In this document: piece after piece, positions 35,401 to 48,162 of the stretch | How positions within the stretch are numbered: the first letter of the stretch is position 1 | How the letters are laid out: each line of letters begins with the position of its first letter | NCBI GenBank assembly: GCA_019916065.1 | Contig: CM034233.1 | Span: forward strand, 21,339,936-21,403,935 | DNA: 64,000 nucleotides | Source of the DNA: Vitellaria paradoxa | Taxonomy: Eukaryota > Streptophyta > Magnoliopsida > Ericales > Sapotaceae | Direction: 5' to 3' | Notes under the pieces: generated by a model | The model's input: the letters and a program-made list of their open reading frames with translations, nothing else | The model's database searches: none | What the model was told of the DNA's origin: nothing | Program-made: the position numbers and the translations under genes

Positions 35401-38400
35401 ATTATTCTCACCTGCAAGTTTATGGAAGAATGGAGTCAAAGATTGTTACATTACTAAAAGCAACTTTGAAGTCATTAACAAGAAATTTCATAATCTATAA
35501 TTCTTATCCAGATACACAACAGGATCTTACAATTCGGCTTTCTTGAAGGATTTCCCGGGACACGTTAAGAGGAAGGTCATCTGAATCCACCACACCCTTC
35601 ACAAAGCTCAAATATCGTGGAAACTGCAAATAAAAGAACAAACTCAATGTATTCCTGTAGGAAACATAGTAACTCTATAGATTCACAAATTAAAACATAA
35701 TTTGCAAAGGTTCCACATATGTTAAATTTTACATATAGTCTTCTAATTACAACTTTAGGCCATTATCATAACTTGTTGCTTGTTAGCTAGTAGATATGGG
35801 AAGCTCGCCACTTCAATTAGTTCCCATGTTCCCCGGAAGGATCTCTTAGTTGTTTACAAGGTTACCCAAATGCAGTATACACTGGATACCCAGTAAAATT
35901 TACAAGTAAATCAGATATAAAGATGGCAACAGGGGTGGTTGTTTCCATTTCTATATAATTTCAAGCCCACAATGAATCTATGATAAGATTTTTGTTACTT
36001 GACCAACCATAAACTTGAAGAATTATTGAAATCAGTATTCAAGTGGAAGAAAAAAATCTGTTGACAAGCGAGGGGAGCATTAATTTTCTTTTTCTTCTGT
36101 TTTTGAAAGCATATGATCATATGTTAGACCAGATTGTGCAGAGAGTCTGTATCCCACTGCTTGAATATGAAAATTATGCAGATATTCTCTAGCACCATGA
36201 AATGAACACAAGATCAATTTTAACAGTCTTCACGGAAAATGCGACCAAAGAAGTATCGCAAATGGAATTTTTCATTTGATAAAACCAATATACAGAGTAC
36301 TTCAATGTAGTAGACAGTAAATTCTTTCTTTTGACCTTAACAAACTTTATATTGGAAAAAGCATTTCAATGGTTTCATAGGTATTACAGTAAACTTACCA
36401 GTTCACCATCAAAATCATCTGAGATAAATACACGTTTAACATACAATCGTATGTTCTTTGTCTTCGGATTCATGATATCTTCATTATTAAGAGGTGCCAT
36501 GCCAGGAAGATAGAGAATACTTCTAAACTCCACCTCACCCTGCAAATGCATTAAGCAAAAAGGTTTAAATATACATACATACATACATATATATATATAT
36601 ATAAGCAAAAGGAAAAATACCAGGCCTGCAATGTTGAAAGTTAAACATTAAGTACCTCAGTGGTGAAGTGAGTGTACGCAAGTGGATCCAAAAATTCATT
36701 AAAAGTCTTCTTGTAGAATTCATTGTACTCTTCCTTTTGAACTTCCTTTGGATTCCGCATCTACATTTGGAAGACAAAATTAAATGTGAAGTAAAATAAG
36801 TGCATAGCAGCAAATTTTAGACATTCTCAAAATCAAATATCATTGCTTAAACAGACTGACCCATATAGGTTTTGTTTCATTGGCCAGCTCCCAGTCCCAA
36901 TATTTCTCAGTTTTAGTCTTCTTTGTCTTCTTCTTCTCACCCTGTAAACAAGTATTGATCATCCATCTAAATGCCATCCTAACTGAGAACGCGAACAACA
37001 ATTCCCATAATAATTTAAAGTTGTTACCTCTGGTTGGGCTTCTTCTCCCTCTTTTGGTTCCTCCTCTTCCTCAACCTACCCAAAGTTAGATTTAACTTTT
37101 TTAAGTCAAGACAGTATGTTGACGAACATATGCTTGAAACTACAACTAGAGGAGAGGATCACTCCCAATGTATTCACTTCCTCTAACCAACGCATTGTGA
37201 CTGAAGTGTTTCTTACAAAATATAAAAAAACAAAAAGAATAACACCCTAACCTCAATAGTCCTCGATTTTTCTTGCCATGTATAGATAGGGAATGAAACA
37301 AACTGTGAGTAATTCTTCACCAAACTCTGAATCCTGGTTGGCTCTGAGAATTCATATTTGTCATCTGGCTGAAGGAAATACCAAGAAGCTTAGATTGCAT
37401 TTTATGAACAGAAAAACACATCTGGCAAATGGTTATTAAAAAATCTGAATTCATTCTTCTTTCCTTTGGGAACCGAAAGAAAAAAAAAAGGAAAAAAAAA
37501 AAAAAAGATACAATTCTCACACAAAAATATGCAAATGCAGTTTTTCCTAACTTTTACGGAAAAAATCTTATCAGACAACATAAGTGCACGTCAATAAGAC
37601 ATATAGGCCGCACAATGACATTTGCAGCATCTTGATGACTTCTATTCTATAATTTCTATGTAAAACATTTAAACTTACATAACATGCGAAATAAAGAGCC
37701 AAGTACCTTTAAATAAAGTGTGATTTGAGTTCCACGGGGAAGAAAATTTTCAGGATCATTTTCCTCCCGAATCACATATGAGCTACTGTCGGCTACTGAC
37801 TCCCAGACATATTGCTTATCTGACCTTGGACTCTTTGTTGACACTACTACCTGTTTTCAGAAAATGACTAAATCAAACTCACTAACATCACAGCCTTTTC
37901 AGCAAAAATATGGCATGAAACCATAACTACATGAAATCACACTGCACCTTTTCAGCAACCAAAAATGCTGAATAGAACCCTACACCAAATTGACCAATTA
38001 AACTGTTGTCTGCCCCTAGATCCTGATTTTCCTACATGAAGACTCAAAACTGGTTAATTTAAATAGCAATGAACTTATTCATATTCAGTCAGAATGTGAT
38101 AATTAGAAGTAGACCAAGTAACTAGAAACAAAGTACCTTAAGAGCCTTCAAGAATTTTGAAGTACCACTCTGAGCAATGGTCCCAAGACAATCTATGAGT
38201 TCCTCTTTGGTCATTCCAATACCAGTATCCCTGAAGTAGCAGGTGAATCAACTTCAGAAAGGCATTTCACACAAGAAGATATGAAATAGAAAATAGAATG
38301 ACCATACGTTATAGTGATGGTCCCATTGTCTGGGTCAGGTTTGATGCGAATCTCTAGTTCCCCAGCATCCCCAAGTAATGAAGGGTCAGTCACGCTTAAA

Positions 38401-39615
38401 AATCTCAACTTATCGAGAGCGTCACTTGCATTACTAACACAGAAGAACAAGATCAGGTTAACAAATGAATCTGCAAACTTCTAAGCTTCAAGGAATTTCT
38501 AGCATGAAGATGTATAGTGTATAATAAATTTAATCAGGAAAATTAATCATGCATTTAGATGATGAGTAATAAAACAAAGGCATCAGGGTCCTTAACTAAC
38601 AAAATTTGAATTTCAAATCATAGAGGGAAACTTGTAATCACAAACTAAATAAGCATTGTTATGGTGAAACCAAGCTGCAAAAGCAGAGAAAACATATCCT
38701 CACCTAACGAGCTCTCGAAGAAACACCTCCTTGTGGCTGTATAAGCTATGAACTATCAAATCCAGTAGGCGGCTGACCTGCAATCACTTCCATATTCTAA
38801 ATTTTTTGAAACTAAAAGAAAGAATCTCAAAAAGTAGAGGTAAAACTAGAAAGGGGAGCAGCTGAATGTTGGATATGGTGGAAAACAGAACACTCAATAA
38901 AATAGACAAGAGGCTTAGATTTCTGAACAAAAGTCATTAGCTCCCCAAAGTCTACACATCAAGGAAAAGTGCACCAATCGCGGTTCTATCCAGTACCCAC
39001 AACCACAAGCTTTTGAAATAAGAATCCTTTAACACATTTTTTAACTAGCAACGAATTATCTTTACACCGAACAGTTCTCTTCAGAGTTACTAATATCTGC
39101 TTCTAATTATGACACACCACTCCTAATCCCAGATAGAAACCAAAGTTGAATGTGGAGTCAATTAAAATCATGGAAGTTGAATGCGAAGTTTTAAATTAGG
39201 TCCCAGCAACGGAAAAACGCAAGCTTCAAACTTGCAAAATCTTCAAATTCTAAATTATTTTCATTTTATCAGCAATCAAACATATCCAAAACGAAACTAC
39301 TCAGACACGAAGGCATAGGAATTGGGACAAACCCACCTCAGCTTGATACTCATGCCGCTCACCGGAAGTCTCCTCAGGAACTTCTTTCTCGGCAACAGTG
39401 GCCTCGCACCGAACCTTCAGCTCTCTCCCTCTCCTCTCGAGCTTCCATTTCAGACCGGTCCTAGAGAAGCTATTTCTAAGACCATTTTGTGGCAGAAAAG
39501 CACTCTTCTTGAGGTTAAAGCCTTTGGTTGTGCTCTTCAACGAAAACGACGGCGAATGAGAAGGAAGAGAAGCAACAGAACCAGAGGTCAAGCTTCCGGC
39601 TAGAACAGGCGCCAT
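32456..39615 (-). CDS. HSP90C: Chloroplast HSP90 chaperone (HSP90C/HSP90.5 type), 19 exons
   Basis: Plastid stromal HSP90, an ATP-driven chaperone for protein folding and import. Exons (minus): 39615-39337, 38777-38704, 38433-38308, 38230-38137, 38031-37948, 37850-37707, 37368-37252, 37075-37028, 36941-36861, 36760-36656, 36539-36399, 35623-35531, 35411-35334, 35203-34949, 34375-34273, 34175-34001, 33904-33799, 32844-32755, 32662-32456. All are GT-AG and in phase: 2400 nt, 799 aa. A Ser/Lys/Arg-rich transit peptide covers roughly the first 60-70 residues. The ATPase domain shows [15 protein letters not shown] (Glu115, Asn119), [11 protein letters not shown] (Asp161) and [14 protein letters not shown] (about 204-217). 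Next come a charged linker ([26 protein letters not shown]), the middle domain ([25 protein letters not shown]) and the tail NDPWQD, typical of plastid HSP90 rather than the KDEL of ER or MEEVD of cytosolic forms. Intact. Confidence 0.95.
33239..33257 (+). repeat. Poly(G) run in an HSP90C intron
   Basis: Nineteen consecutive G, preceded by a T-rich run, in intron 17 of HSP90C (C run in the transcript). A second, shorter G run lies at about 35282-35293 in intron 13. Long G runs are rare in plant introns and are prone to sequencing length error. Confidence 0.85.
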
Positions 39616-39841
39616 TAATCAAATCCAAATCGAAACAAATTAGAGATAGGAGAAACACTCCTACACACAACACTTCAATAAGAAGTTTGAAATTTTTTTT
39701 TTTTTTTTTTTGGTATCTATAGATAAGTATTGTTTACGCGAATATGAGACTGTCGAGCTCCACAGAAAAGAAAACGTGAGAGAGAGAGCGAGAAAAAAGA
39801 GAGGACTTTGCGGAAAAACCCTAATTGGGGAGAGAAGAGGG

Positions 39842-39849
39842 TTCTGGAA
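39842..39849. promoter_or_regulatory. Possible heat-shock element core upstream of HSP90C
   Basis: TTCTGGAA matches the TTCnnGAA core of a heat-shock element and lies about 230 bp upstream of the HSP90C start codon. A perfect canonical element has three adjoining units; only two are clear here, so heat regulation through this site is a guess. Confidence 0.3.
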
Positions 39850-40059
39850 AGACCAACACAAAATGAGGGTTTTGTTTGGAAGCTTTTGGGTGGATTCTAA
39901 GGTGGAGATGCTGCCATGTCAACAACCACAATATCCGGATTTTCTAATATTTATTATTATTTTTTTATATAAATACAGTAGACTGTTTCTCTAAGCGTTT
40001 ATGTTTATTATTTTTTTAATTTTATTTATAAATTTTAAAAAATTAATAATGAAAACGTA

Positions 40060-40290
40060 TTTATTAAATTTATTTTTATTTATTTTTGTTTACAAGAAAA
40101 TAAAAACTTGAACAGAAATATGTAAAAAAAAAATATATTTTCACTTTTATTTTTTTATTGTAAATATTTTGTCAATTTTAGTACTTTCTTATTTTTAGTT
40201 GGATTATATTAAAATAAATTATTTTGTTCAAATATTTTATTAGATTAAAATTATTTTTAATAAATAATATAATTAAATTAAATTAATTAT
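40060..40290 (+). repeat. Dispersed repeat family B, copy 1
   Basis: The stretch with TTTTGTCAATTTTAGTACTT, CATATTAAAATAAA-type and TTTTATTAGATTAAAATTAT blocks is matched in the same order by 54960-55095. Both are flanked by long iterations of TTTTTAATAAATAAT. A third, weaker relative starts near 16085. Non-coding; ends not defined. Confidence 0.5.
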
Positions 40291-40572
40291 TAATTTAGTT
40301 AACATGGAATAAATTTTATTAATTTTCAATAAATAATAGAATTAAATTAATTAATAATTAATTGAATTAACTATTCAATATGAAATATATTCTATTAAAT
40401 TATTTTTAATAAATAATATAATTAAATTATATTTAATATATTTTATTTTTATTGAATCAAATTTTTTAATGAATACTATAATTAAAACAATTTAATTTAA
40501 TTAACTAAATTTAATTAATTAATTTGAACTATTTTCATTGAATTATTTTTAATAAATAATATAACTAAATAT

Positions 40573-40754
40573 GATTAAAAATTAAGTTAACATGAAATAT
40601 ATTTGATTAAATTATTTTTAATAAATATCATAATAAAATTATATGTAATATATTTTATTTTTAGATTAAAAATTAAGTTAACATGAAATATATTTGATTA
40701 AATTATTTTTAATAAATATCATAATAAAATTATATGTAATATATTTTATTTTTA
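40573..40754 (+). repeat. Perfect 91-bp tandem duplication
   Basis: Two adjoining, apparently identical units, 40573-40663 and 40664-40754, each beginning GATTAAAAATTAAGTTAACA and containing AATATCATAATAAAATTATA. The lack of differences in otherwise diverged AT-rich DNA suggests a recent event or an assembly artefact. Confidence 0.85.
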
Positions 40755-41555
40755 TTGAATTAAGTTATTTTGATAAATAACATAATTAAATTAATTAATT
40801 GTTATTTTAATTATAATCTGACTAAATTACTCGTCTATATAAAATTCCAAAATATACATACAACTAATTACGCCATTCTACTAAAAGTTCAAACATAAAA
40901 CCTCTATAGTTTTTCTTCTGCGAAAACTTGTGTAACTCTGAAATTATATTAAAAATTGCACATTTTCAATTTATTTTCCCGCACCTGCAACAAAATTACC
41001 ATTTTAGTTGTGATCCAATAATCATATAAATCAAGTCTACTGCTCTTTGCTTTTATTATTGTTGATTAACTCTTTTTTTTTTTTTTTTTTTGGGTCAATA
41101 TGGTATTTTGATATGTTTTGTGTTGCAATTGCTCTTTTCATTTTTATAAATTGATATTTATTATTATCAAAATTTTTACTTATGATTTTATGTGATATTT
41201 TATTTATAAATATTTTTTCTTCAAATATTATTTAAATAAATAAATATATATTTGTAAATTTGATCCAAACCGATGTACAATCTAAATGGTTAAAAAAAAA
41301 AAAAAAAAAAACAACGCATTCATCAATAAATTACCCCCGCATTAGTCCATAAATATAATTAATGTTAAAAAATTTAACTAACCAAATATTAAATTGGGCT
41401 TGTCAATACTCCCACCCAATCAAAAGCCTTTGTTATTAATTGGCATATCATGGTAGTTTAGACAAATTAAGATACGTATACCATGATTCAAACTTAAAGA
41501 AATATTTTCGATTTGGTTTTACCACTTGATCTAATATACCACTGGATCTATGTTG

Positions 41556-41755
41556 CGAGGGGTATAATAATTATTTCATCTTAATTTAATTTAAAAATTA
41601 TCAAAATTTTTATCAAACTTACAAAAAATTGACAAAAATTATTAAAAATTTCTACTCATTTTACCAAATACACCAAAAGTTTCATTTGTCAAAAATTATC
41701 AAAAATTACAAAAAAAAATTGTCAAATTTTGTGACTTCCTAATGGAGCCATAATA
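41556..41755 (+). repeat. Dispersed repeat family A, copy 2
   Basis: Starts GAGGGGTATAATAATTATTT and continues with TCAAAAATTATCAAAAATTA and CACCAAAAGTTTC blocks, parallel to 15137-15370. Non-coding. Confidence 0.5.
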
Positions 41756-41966
41756 AATCTATTAATGGATTAGCTTATATTGCTAGCAAAATATATTTGA
41801 ATAATGATAAATACACTCCTCCATAATTTTAATTTACTAAATAAAAAAGAGTAATATGGAATAGGAGAAACTAATAGAGGAATATAAACATCCCAACTAA
41901 TATATTTACGCAAAATGAAAGGCACAAAAGTAGCACTTGGCATATAACAAGGCAAGGAAAGAGATT

Positions 41967-42001
<35 letters not shown>

Positions 42002-43685
42002 TTATCCTGAACCATTCACATATACTTTTGTCATGATGTAACCTGGTGTACCAATTGTACATGCTGGACACGCCCAATGTTTGTTCCACCACCATGCATG
42101 TTATTCATTAGGGGAACCACATGCATGGGCCTAATAGACATCCACCAATGGGCCCAATAGCCATCCACCGATGGGCCTAATAGACATCCACCAAACGCAC
42201 AGGCAGGCCCAGTTTGACCGTAGTAATCTGTCATCATAAAGTGGGGTCTTTTGTTGAAGGATGGTTCACAAATTTAAAAATTACCTTCTAGCAAGGATCT
42301 AATGTGGTGCTGATTTGGAGAATAATCCGGGTTACCATTCGGGACAAGGCATCATACATATATATATATATATATATATAAATGGCCATAATGACAAAGC
42401 AAAAATGGTTAATAATAGAGCTCATTTAATATTATTTTTTATTATTAACAAAATTACTCCCCTCGCACTTTCTCTCAAATTAGTTTTCTTATCCTTGTAT
42501 ATATATATATATATATATATATTTTATATATCTTTCTCTTTCTTTAAAAAGCACCTACCTCTCCAAATTTAATTTCTCTCATCTTCATTCATTCATCTTT
42601 GTTAAAAAAAAAAATTTAAATTATCTCCGAATTAACTTATCTAATCTTTTTTAACTCATCTCTATCTTTTTTTCTCTATTTGAAAAACATAAAAAATTGA
42701 TTATTTTCTTCCTCTTTCTTCAATAAAAAAGAAAATTCTATTTTTATCATCTATATGTATTTTTTTAATAGATTTTGTAAAAATTTGTTAAAAAATAATA
42801 ATAGTATTATCTTAAATTCACACAACCCTTTTATGAGAAAAGTTTATATTTTTTATTTTTTATCAATATAAAAATTTTTAATTCATTTTTCTTTTGAAAA
42901 AAAATAAAAATTTCATTAATTAAAAAATGAATAATAAAGGTGAGAAAAATTAATTTTGAAGAGAATTTAAGTGTTTTTAAAAAAAATAGAAAGAAATATA
43001 TATATATATATATAAACAAGGATAAAAAAAATTAATTTAGGAAAGAAAATCTAAGTGTAACGACAGTAATTTTGTCAGTAATAGAAAATAATATTAAATG
43101 AGTTTTATTATGGTCATCTTTACCATATATATATATATATATACATATATATGTATGGGGTTTATCAAAATGGAGGGCCATGAGACATTTGCCTTGACTT
43201 GATATAACCGGCCCTGATCTACGTAGAAAATTCACAGAAACAGTCCCTTCTTTGAATAGCTCGAAAAGAAAATTAAGGATTTTTGTAAAAAGCTTGTGAA
43301 AAATATAAAAAAGAATTGAAAATAAAAACAGATTCATAATTAAACATGAACAGAAACTGAATATGAGAGAAAGGGGGAGAATTAGTACAACCCAATTTCA
43401 ACCACGGACATCAGTCCACTCTGTGCTTAAGACAATCAACATTGCACAACGCAACCGATTTCACCATATCTCCTAAGCTGCCATTTAAAAAAAAAAATTA
43501 TTAGATAAAAAATAGAACCACCAAATTCAATATTAAAGGTGCATTTGGATTGATAAAAAGTAAAATAAATTAAGATAATTTATGAATTCATAATTCGTGC
43601 AAGTGAGATATAAAGTGAATAACTTTTAAAAATTTTTAATATTTTTTAGTAAACTGAACACATTCTAAATATTCATAGAAAAATT

Positions 43686-46600
43686 TCAAAAGAAGTAACA
43701 ATCTAACCGATCGATGCTGTTTCTTCCTCTCTCCGACTGATCCGTGCTGTTCCTCGCTTTGCCACATTGATCGACGCTCTTCCTTGATTTGATCTCCCTC
43801 CTGTCCGCGCTACTTCTTCGCCTCTCCGTGCTAGGCCTCAGTTTTTCTCTGTGCCCAAGGCTGAGCCTGGACTTCTCTCCGTGGTCCGCGGTGGTGTCTG
43901 CCGAATGCTTTGCTTGACCTATGCTTTGCACTAATTCATTTTGAGTTTGAGCGCGTGGTAATTTCTCGACGGCTGTCATAAATTTCTTGAGATGTCTGAA
44001 GAACTCGGGGAAGAGCTCCAAGTTGAAGTGGTTCCCTCCTTCAAGCCACAGAGGTTCGTACTTTTCTTTACAGAGCTCCCAAAGCTTCTTACCGTGGGAG
44101 ATATGCACAACTTCATCGTCTGTTCCCTGAAACAGTAATGACACTCGATCGGCAAGTTGGATTTCGCAACAAGCTTTTGTCTTATAGTCTTTTGTTAGAG
44201 CAAGATTTCCTATAATCATCATCAGTTCTTCAGCCCATAGCCTAAGACCTTTCTTTATAGTTTATTATCACGCAGGGACTTATATATGCTTCGTTTGAAA
44301 ATATTTTTATTTTAGAATTAATTTAATTTAAAAATAAAAAATTAATCTAATTTGATTTAGTAAATGAAAATTTGTGTTTGAAACACTATTTGAATTTAAG
44401 AAAATAATTGAGTTGATTTAAGAAAAATATTAAATTTGATCACGTTAATAGAAAATAAATAAAAAAATGATAAACATGATATATTAAGATAAATTTATCC
44501 ATTTATTTAGGTAGTTTAAAAAAGAATAAATTATCATCAAATTTTATTATTTTGATTAGATTTCAAATGATATAAAAATTTTAAATTTTAAGTCATGAAA
44601 TAAAATCATATTTAATTCATAAAATCTTATTTTAATTCTAAATATAAAAATTAATGAGAATTCTTATTAAATGAAATTAAATATCATTAAATTTATTATT
44701 TCAAACAGAGTGTTAAGATGTGTTAGGAGTGAGATTTTGTGGAAAGAAAAGAAAAATGGCGGGGAGTGGAATCTCTTATAAATATTCATTTTTGGTATTG
44801 ATTAAACAAAAAAAATTACTTATTTTAATATATATATATATATATATATCATGCCATTGAATATGTGGATAAGTGTGGCATGTAATAGTGGATAAACTGG
44901 TAGGAAAATACATATGCGTGTACACTTACATGAACAATGAGAATTGGGCAATTGAGCAGTGTAATCTTATCAATGTTCTGCAAAGGAACAAACGATTACC
45001 TGTTAAACAAGAAAAGGGATTTTTTTTCAAACCTTGAAATTAACAAGTTTTACAATTAATTTTTTTTTAATAATTAATTATAAGAGAAGGAATTAACTAA
45101 CCTTGTATATGTCAAACCAGGGCGTTCTCTTCAGGCGGTACATGACTCGAAGGCCAGACAATATGGCACTGTGAAGAATCACAGCCCTCAGTCGAGGCAA
45201 TCGAACAGCCAGATCCAGGGTTGGTCCGCTCCCAACCGACTGCCCGTACAATATTATGTCTTCTTCCTTCGCTCCGTATGTCTCTTTAAGGCATGTGTAA
45301 GCAGCCTCTATATCCTCATATGTGGCTTGCTCGCTTGGCTGTTCATGTGCAATTATAATATTGTTACTAGAATTAGCGGTTTCCCTTAAATTCTTTTAAT
45401 TAATTACTTAACTGAGAAACTAATTAAGAATTAAAGAAAATACTTTTTCACCAGATCGAACAGAACTTTGTCTCTTAGAAGGTTGAATCAGAATGATGTA
45501 TTATTAATGTGTAGCATTTGAGTGATAAATTAAGAATGACTTTAGTGAGTTACTCAAAAATGACTTTAATGAGTTATTTTTTTTTTAATTTTCTGAAAGT
45601 GATAAGCCTAAGAGATTGTGATGTCATTTTTTAAACAATTTATATTTTAATTATATATATATATATATATATAGCACTACGTTTAAGAAAATAAACAAAG
45701 CTGTAAAAGGTTGGGTAGGGCAAATTTCACTTTACTCTTTGTAAGTATTACTCAAAATTTCACTGATTGTAATGAATTTTAAAATAAAATTCAAAACTCA
45801 AGAGGGGGGTGGGGGAGGAAAGAAAAGCGCACAAGCACACACCATGACGACACACAGCTCCCCGAGGGCTTTTTACATATAGTAGGAAATGAATTAAATA
45901 TAGCTCCAGAACAAATTAAATTGGTGAGAATGTGGCCAGAACTTGTGGTCTGAGGGGGCCAATTTTTTTTTTATTATTCATTTGTGTTGAATTTCGGCTT
46001 AAAAAATATAATTAATGTTATAAATTATATTAATAAATAAAAATAAATATATATATATATATATATAAATGATACAATCAGTTGAGTTTTCAAATTTTAA
46101 ATTATATATAACAATTGAGAAAAAATAATTAAAATTTAAGAAGGTTAATTGGTTCATAGCCTAATTTTCTTTTTAACTTAAAAATTTATAAGTACTAGTA
46201 GTGATATTTTTTTGACCAAAGTCAACTATAATTTAAAATTTTAGGGGAGACGAATCATATCATAAATTTTTTCTGATAAAAAATTTTCATATATGAATAA
46301 TATTTTTTAGAATTTAAGGAGGTTAAGAGACCTTAAAATGACTTAAACATACATAAGATATTAGAATATCTCTTAATAATGGATAATAATTGCTTGCATG
46401 ATTTTTTTATAACCTCGTCATGGTGTATACTAAGAAGCTAAGTGTGTTATTTTGTTATTTTTATATTTTAAATAAAATATAAATTATAAAAAAAATTAGT
46501 AAAAGTATCTCAAATAATAAATAATGAATAATTTAAAGTATTTAAAAGGAAAGAATTAAATTAATAGGGCATTTAAAGAAATAAAAATACAAAAATAATG

Positions 46601-47933
46601 AATATTTAAAGAGTATTAATTAAAGAAGATAAAAATATAAAAGAGTGGAATTAATTACTCCTATTTGACACACTAATTTTTTATTACTTTTGGTAATAAA
46701 TTACTAAAAATTGTCCAAAATTGTTAAAGTTATTAAAAATTGTCATTTTTTTTGGGGTCAAAGAGGCTCTTATAGTGTAATTAAAGTACTTACACTTTAC
46801 TCTTTTAGAGTTTGACCAAAAATGTATGACCTTCTTCTACTCAAAAAGTCAACAATCATTTTCTTTGAGGTTTAAATTAAAGTGTAAAATTGATTAAATA
46901 TATTAATTTTAATGGTGTTTATGCCTTAAAAGTCAAAATTAGTTTAAATTTTTTTTTCAAAAAAATATATAGATAAAATTATATATTTACCTATTTTATG
47001 TTAAAACAAAATATTATTTTTGTTATTTAAGGTAATTAATTTATCTTTATTTTTTAAATAATATTTTTTGGATAACCACGCATAATCTTATATAGTTTAT
47101 GACACAAATGTAATTAAATTTAATATTTAAAAGTAATTTTGCACGTTAATTTAAATTAAAAGAAAAATTGCATTAGATTTTAAGTTAGACGGAATCTTGT
47201 GTTTTTTTTTTTTGTCCAAATCAAAGGGATTAAATCGTCAATTAGCCCTGTGTAATTTACAGAATCTGTTCAGCAGTCTTCTAGTTAAAAAAAGGGTACT
47301 AATTGATATAGAGCGTACCTCTCCTGTGGACAGTCCATATCCAGAATAATCATACCTGTAACAGCACAAGAGACCCATCAAGCTAACATAGTCTAAAGAC
47401 TCTAAACTACTTACACTCAAAAACAAAAAGCTAAAAAAAAAAAATCTAGGTAAGCATCGGATTAAATGTAGCTCATGAATATATATATATATATATTGTG
47501 TGTATATATATATATATATGTACACATACGCAAGCATACAAGTATATATATATATGTACACATACGCAAGCAGACAAGTGTCCTGCCCAAAAAACGAAAA
47601 ATGGAATACTGACCCCATGACATTGACACCAAGCTGATCGCTAAGCTCAGCATAAAATCTGAACATTTGGCCGATGTCAGTGGCATTGCCATGGGAGTAA
47701 AGCACCGTGAAAGACGCCGATGGGTTCTTCACGTACACAGCGACAATACAGTTGTCTCTCTTGGTGGGTATCATCAAGACTTCACCCCCAGGCCCATCAT
47801 CTCTGTCGAAGCAAAGACCAGCTGCTGTAAGTCTCAGCTTTCCGGTCTGCTGGTCTGCTTGTATCTTGTACGAAGGTGGATCAGGAGGGAAGAATGCAAG
47901 TTTGGCAGCAATGCAGGATGTCAAATAACCCAT
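43686..47933 (-). CDS. ABHD17-like alpha/beta hydrolase, five exons
   Basis: Serine hydrolase related to animal ABHD17 protein depalmitoylases; plant substrates are not established. Exons (minus): 47933-47614, 47355-47319, 45338-45102, 44977-44930, 44126-43686; GT-AG and in phase, 1083 nt, 360 aa. I chose the ATG at 47931-47933, giving [17 protein letters not shown], because relatives start in this way; an in-frame ATG seven codons upstream (47954) is less likely. Gly2 with Ser6 fits N-myristoylation and Cys7 could be palmitoylated, so membrane anchoring is inferred. Core motifs: [25 protein letters not shown], the nucleophile elbow YGQSVGSGP (Ser153), GTDDEVV (Asp217/218) and [10 protein letters not shown] (His247). 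The tail beyond about residue 275 is hydrophilic, with recurring RKSVDQ, RNSTDQ and RNSIDR units, typical of the plant branch and a possible phosphorylation platform. Intron 4 holds a MITE. Confidence 0.9.
44286..44712 (+). mobile_element. ~430-bp MITE, copy 2, in the ABHD17-like intron 4
   Basis: Imperfect inverted ends GCTTCGTTTGAAA and TTTCAAACAGAGTG enclose a body that matches the reverse complement of the MITE at 28762-29179 over its whole length. Non-coding. Relative to its host gene it lies in the opposite orientation from copy 1. The target duplication is unclear. Confidence 0.7.
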
Positions 47934-48090
47934 TTGAAACAAACAAGGATCCAAATCAATTGAGAGAGATTTCCACTTTTTCTTTGGATAGATAGCAAGT
48001 TAATTAGCAACAGCAGAAGGAGGAGGAGGAGAAGGAAGAAGACTTGAAGATGATCTCAATTAATGTAGGGTTTTGAGATGGTATCTTCAT

Positions 48091-48092
48091 CT

Positions 48093-48158
<66 letters not shown>
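48091..48158 (-). repeat. Compound (CT)n(CA)n microsatellite in the leader/promoter of the ABHD17-like gene
   Basis: On the plus strand about 13 TG units are followed by about 20 GA units, ending about 160-225 bp upstream of the ABHD17-like ATG. Read in the gene's direction it is a long CT run then CA run, a configuration common in plant 5' leaders and promoters. It is likely to be length-polymorphic. Confidence 0.9.

Positions 48159-48162
<4 letters not shown>

Larger units (their letters stand above)
39616..43685. other. HSP90C promoter and AT-rich intergenic DNA
   Basis: 39616-39900 is the HSP90C promoter/leader side, with a poly(T) run (39688-39710) and a GAGA-rich stretch (39776-39800). 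From 39940 to 41300 the DNA is extremely AT-rich, with iterated ATTTTTAATAAATAATATAATT motifs and a perfect 91-bp tandem duplication. A diverged repeat of family A is at 41556-41755. At 42115-42195 a short GGGCCTAATAG/CATCCACCA(A/C)TGGGCCC motif recurs three times. Several (TA)n microsatellites lie at 42356-42380, 42498-42521 and 43124-43151. No exon recognised. Confidence 0.6.

Noticed and set aside
44127..44222. N-terminal extension of the last ABHD17-like exon frame
   Set aside because: The family motif GTDDEVV begins exactly at a good acceptor site (44126); the upstream residues are intron.
45171..45389. Plus-strand frame of 72 codons
   Set aside because: It is the antisense shadow of exon 3 of the ABHD17-like gene.
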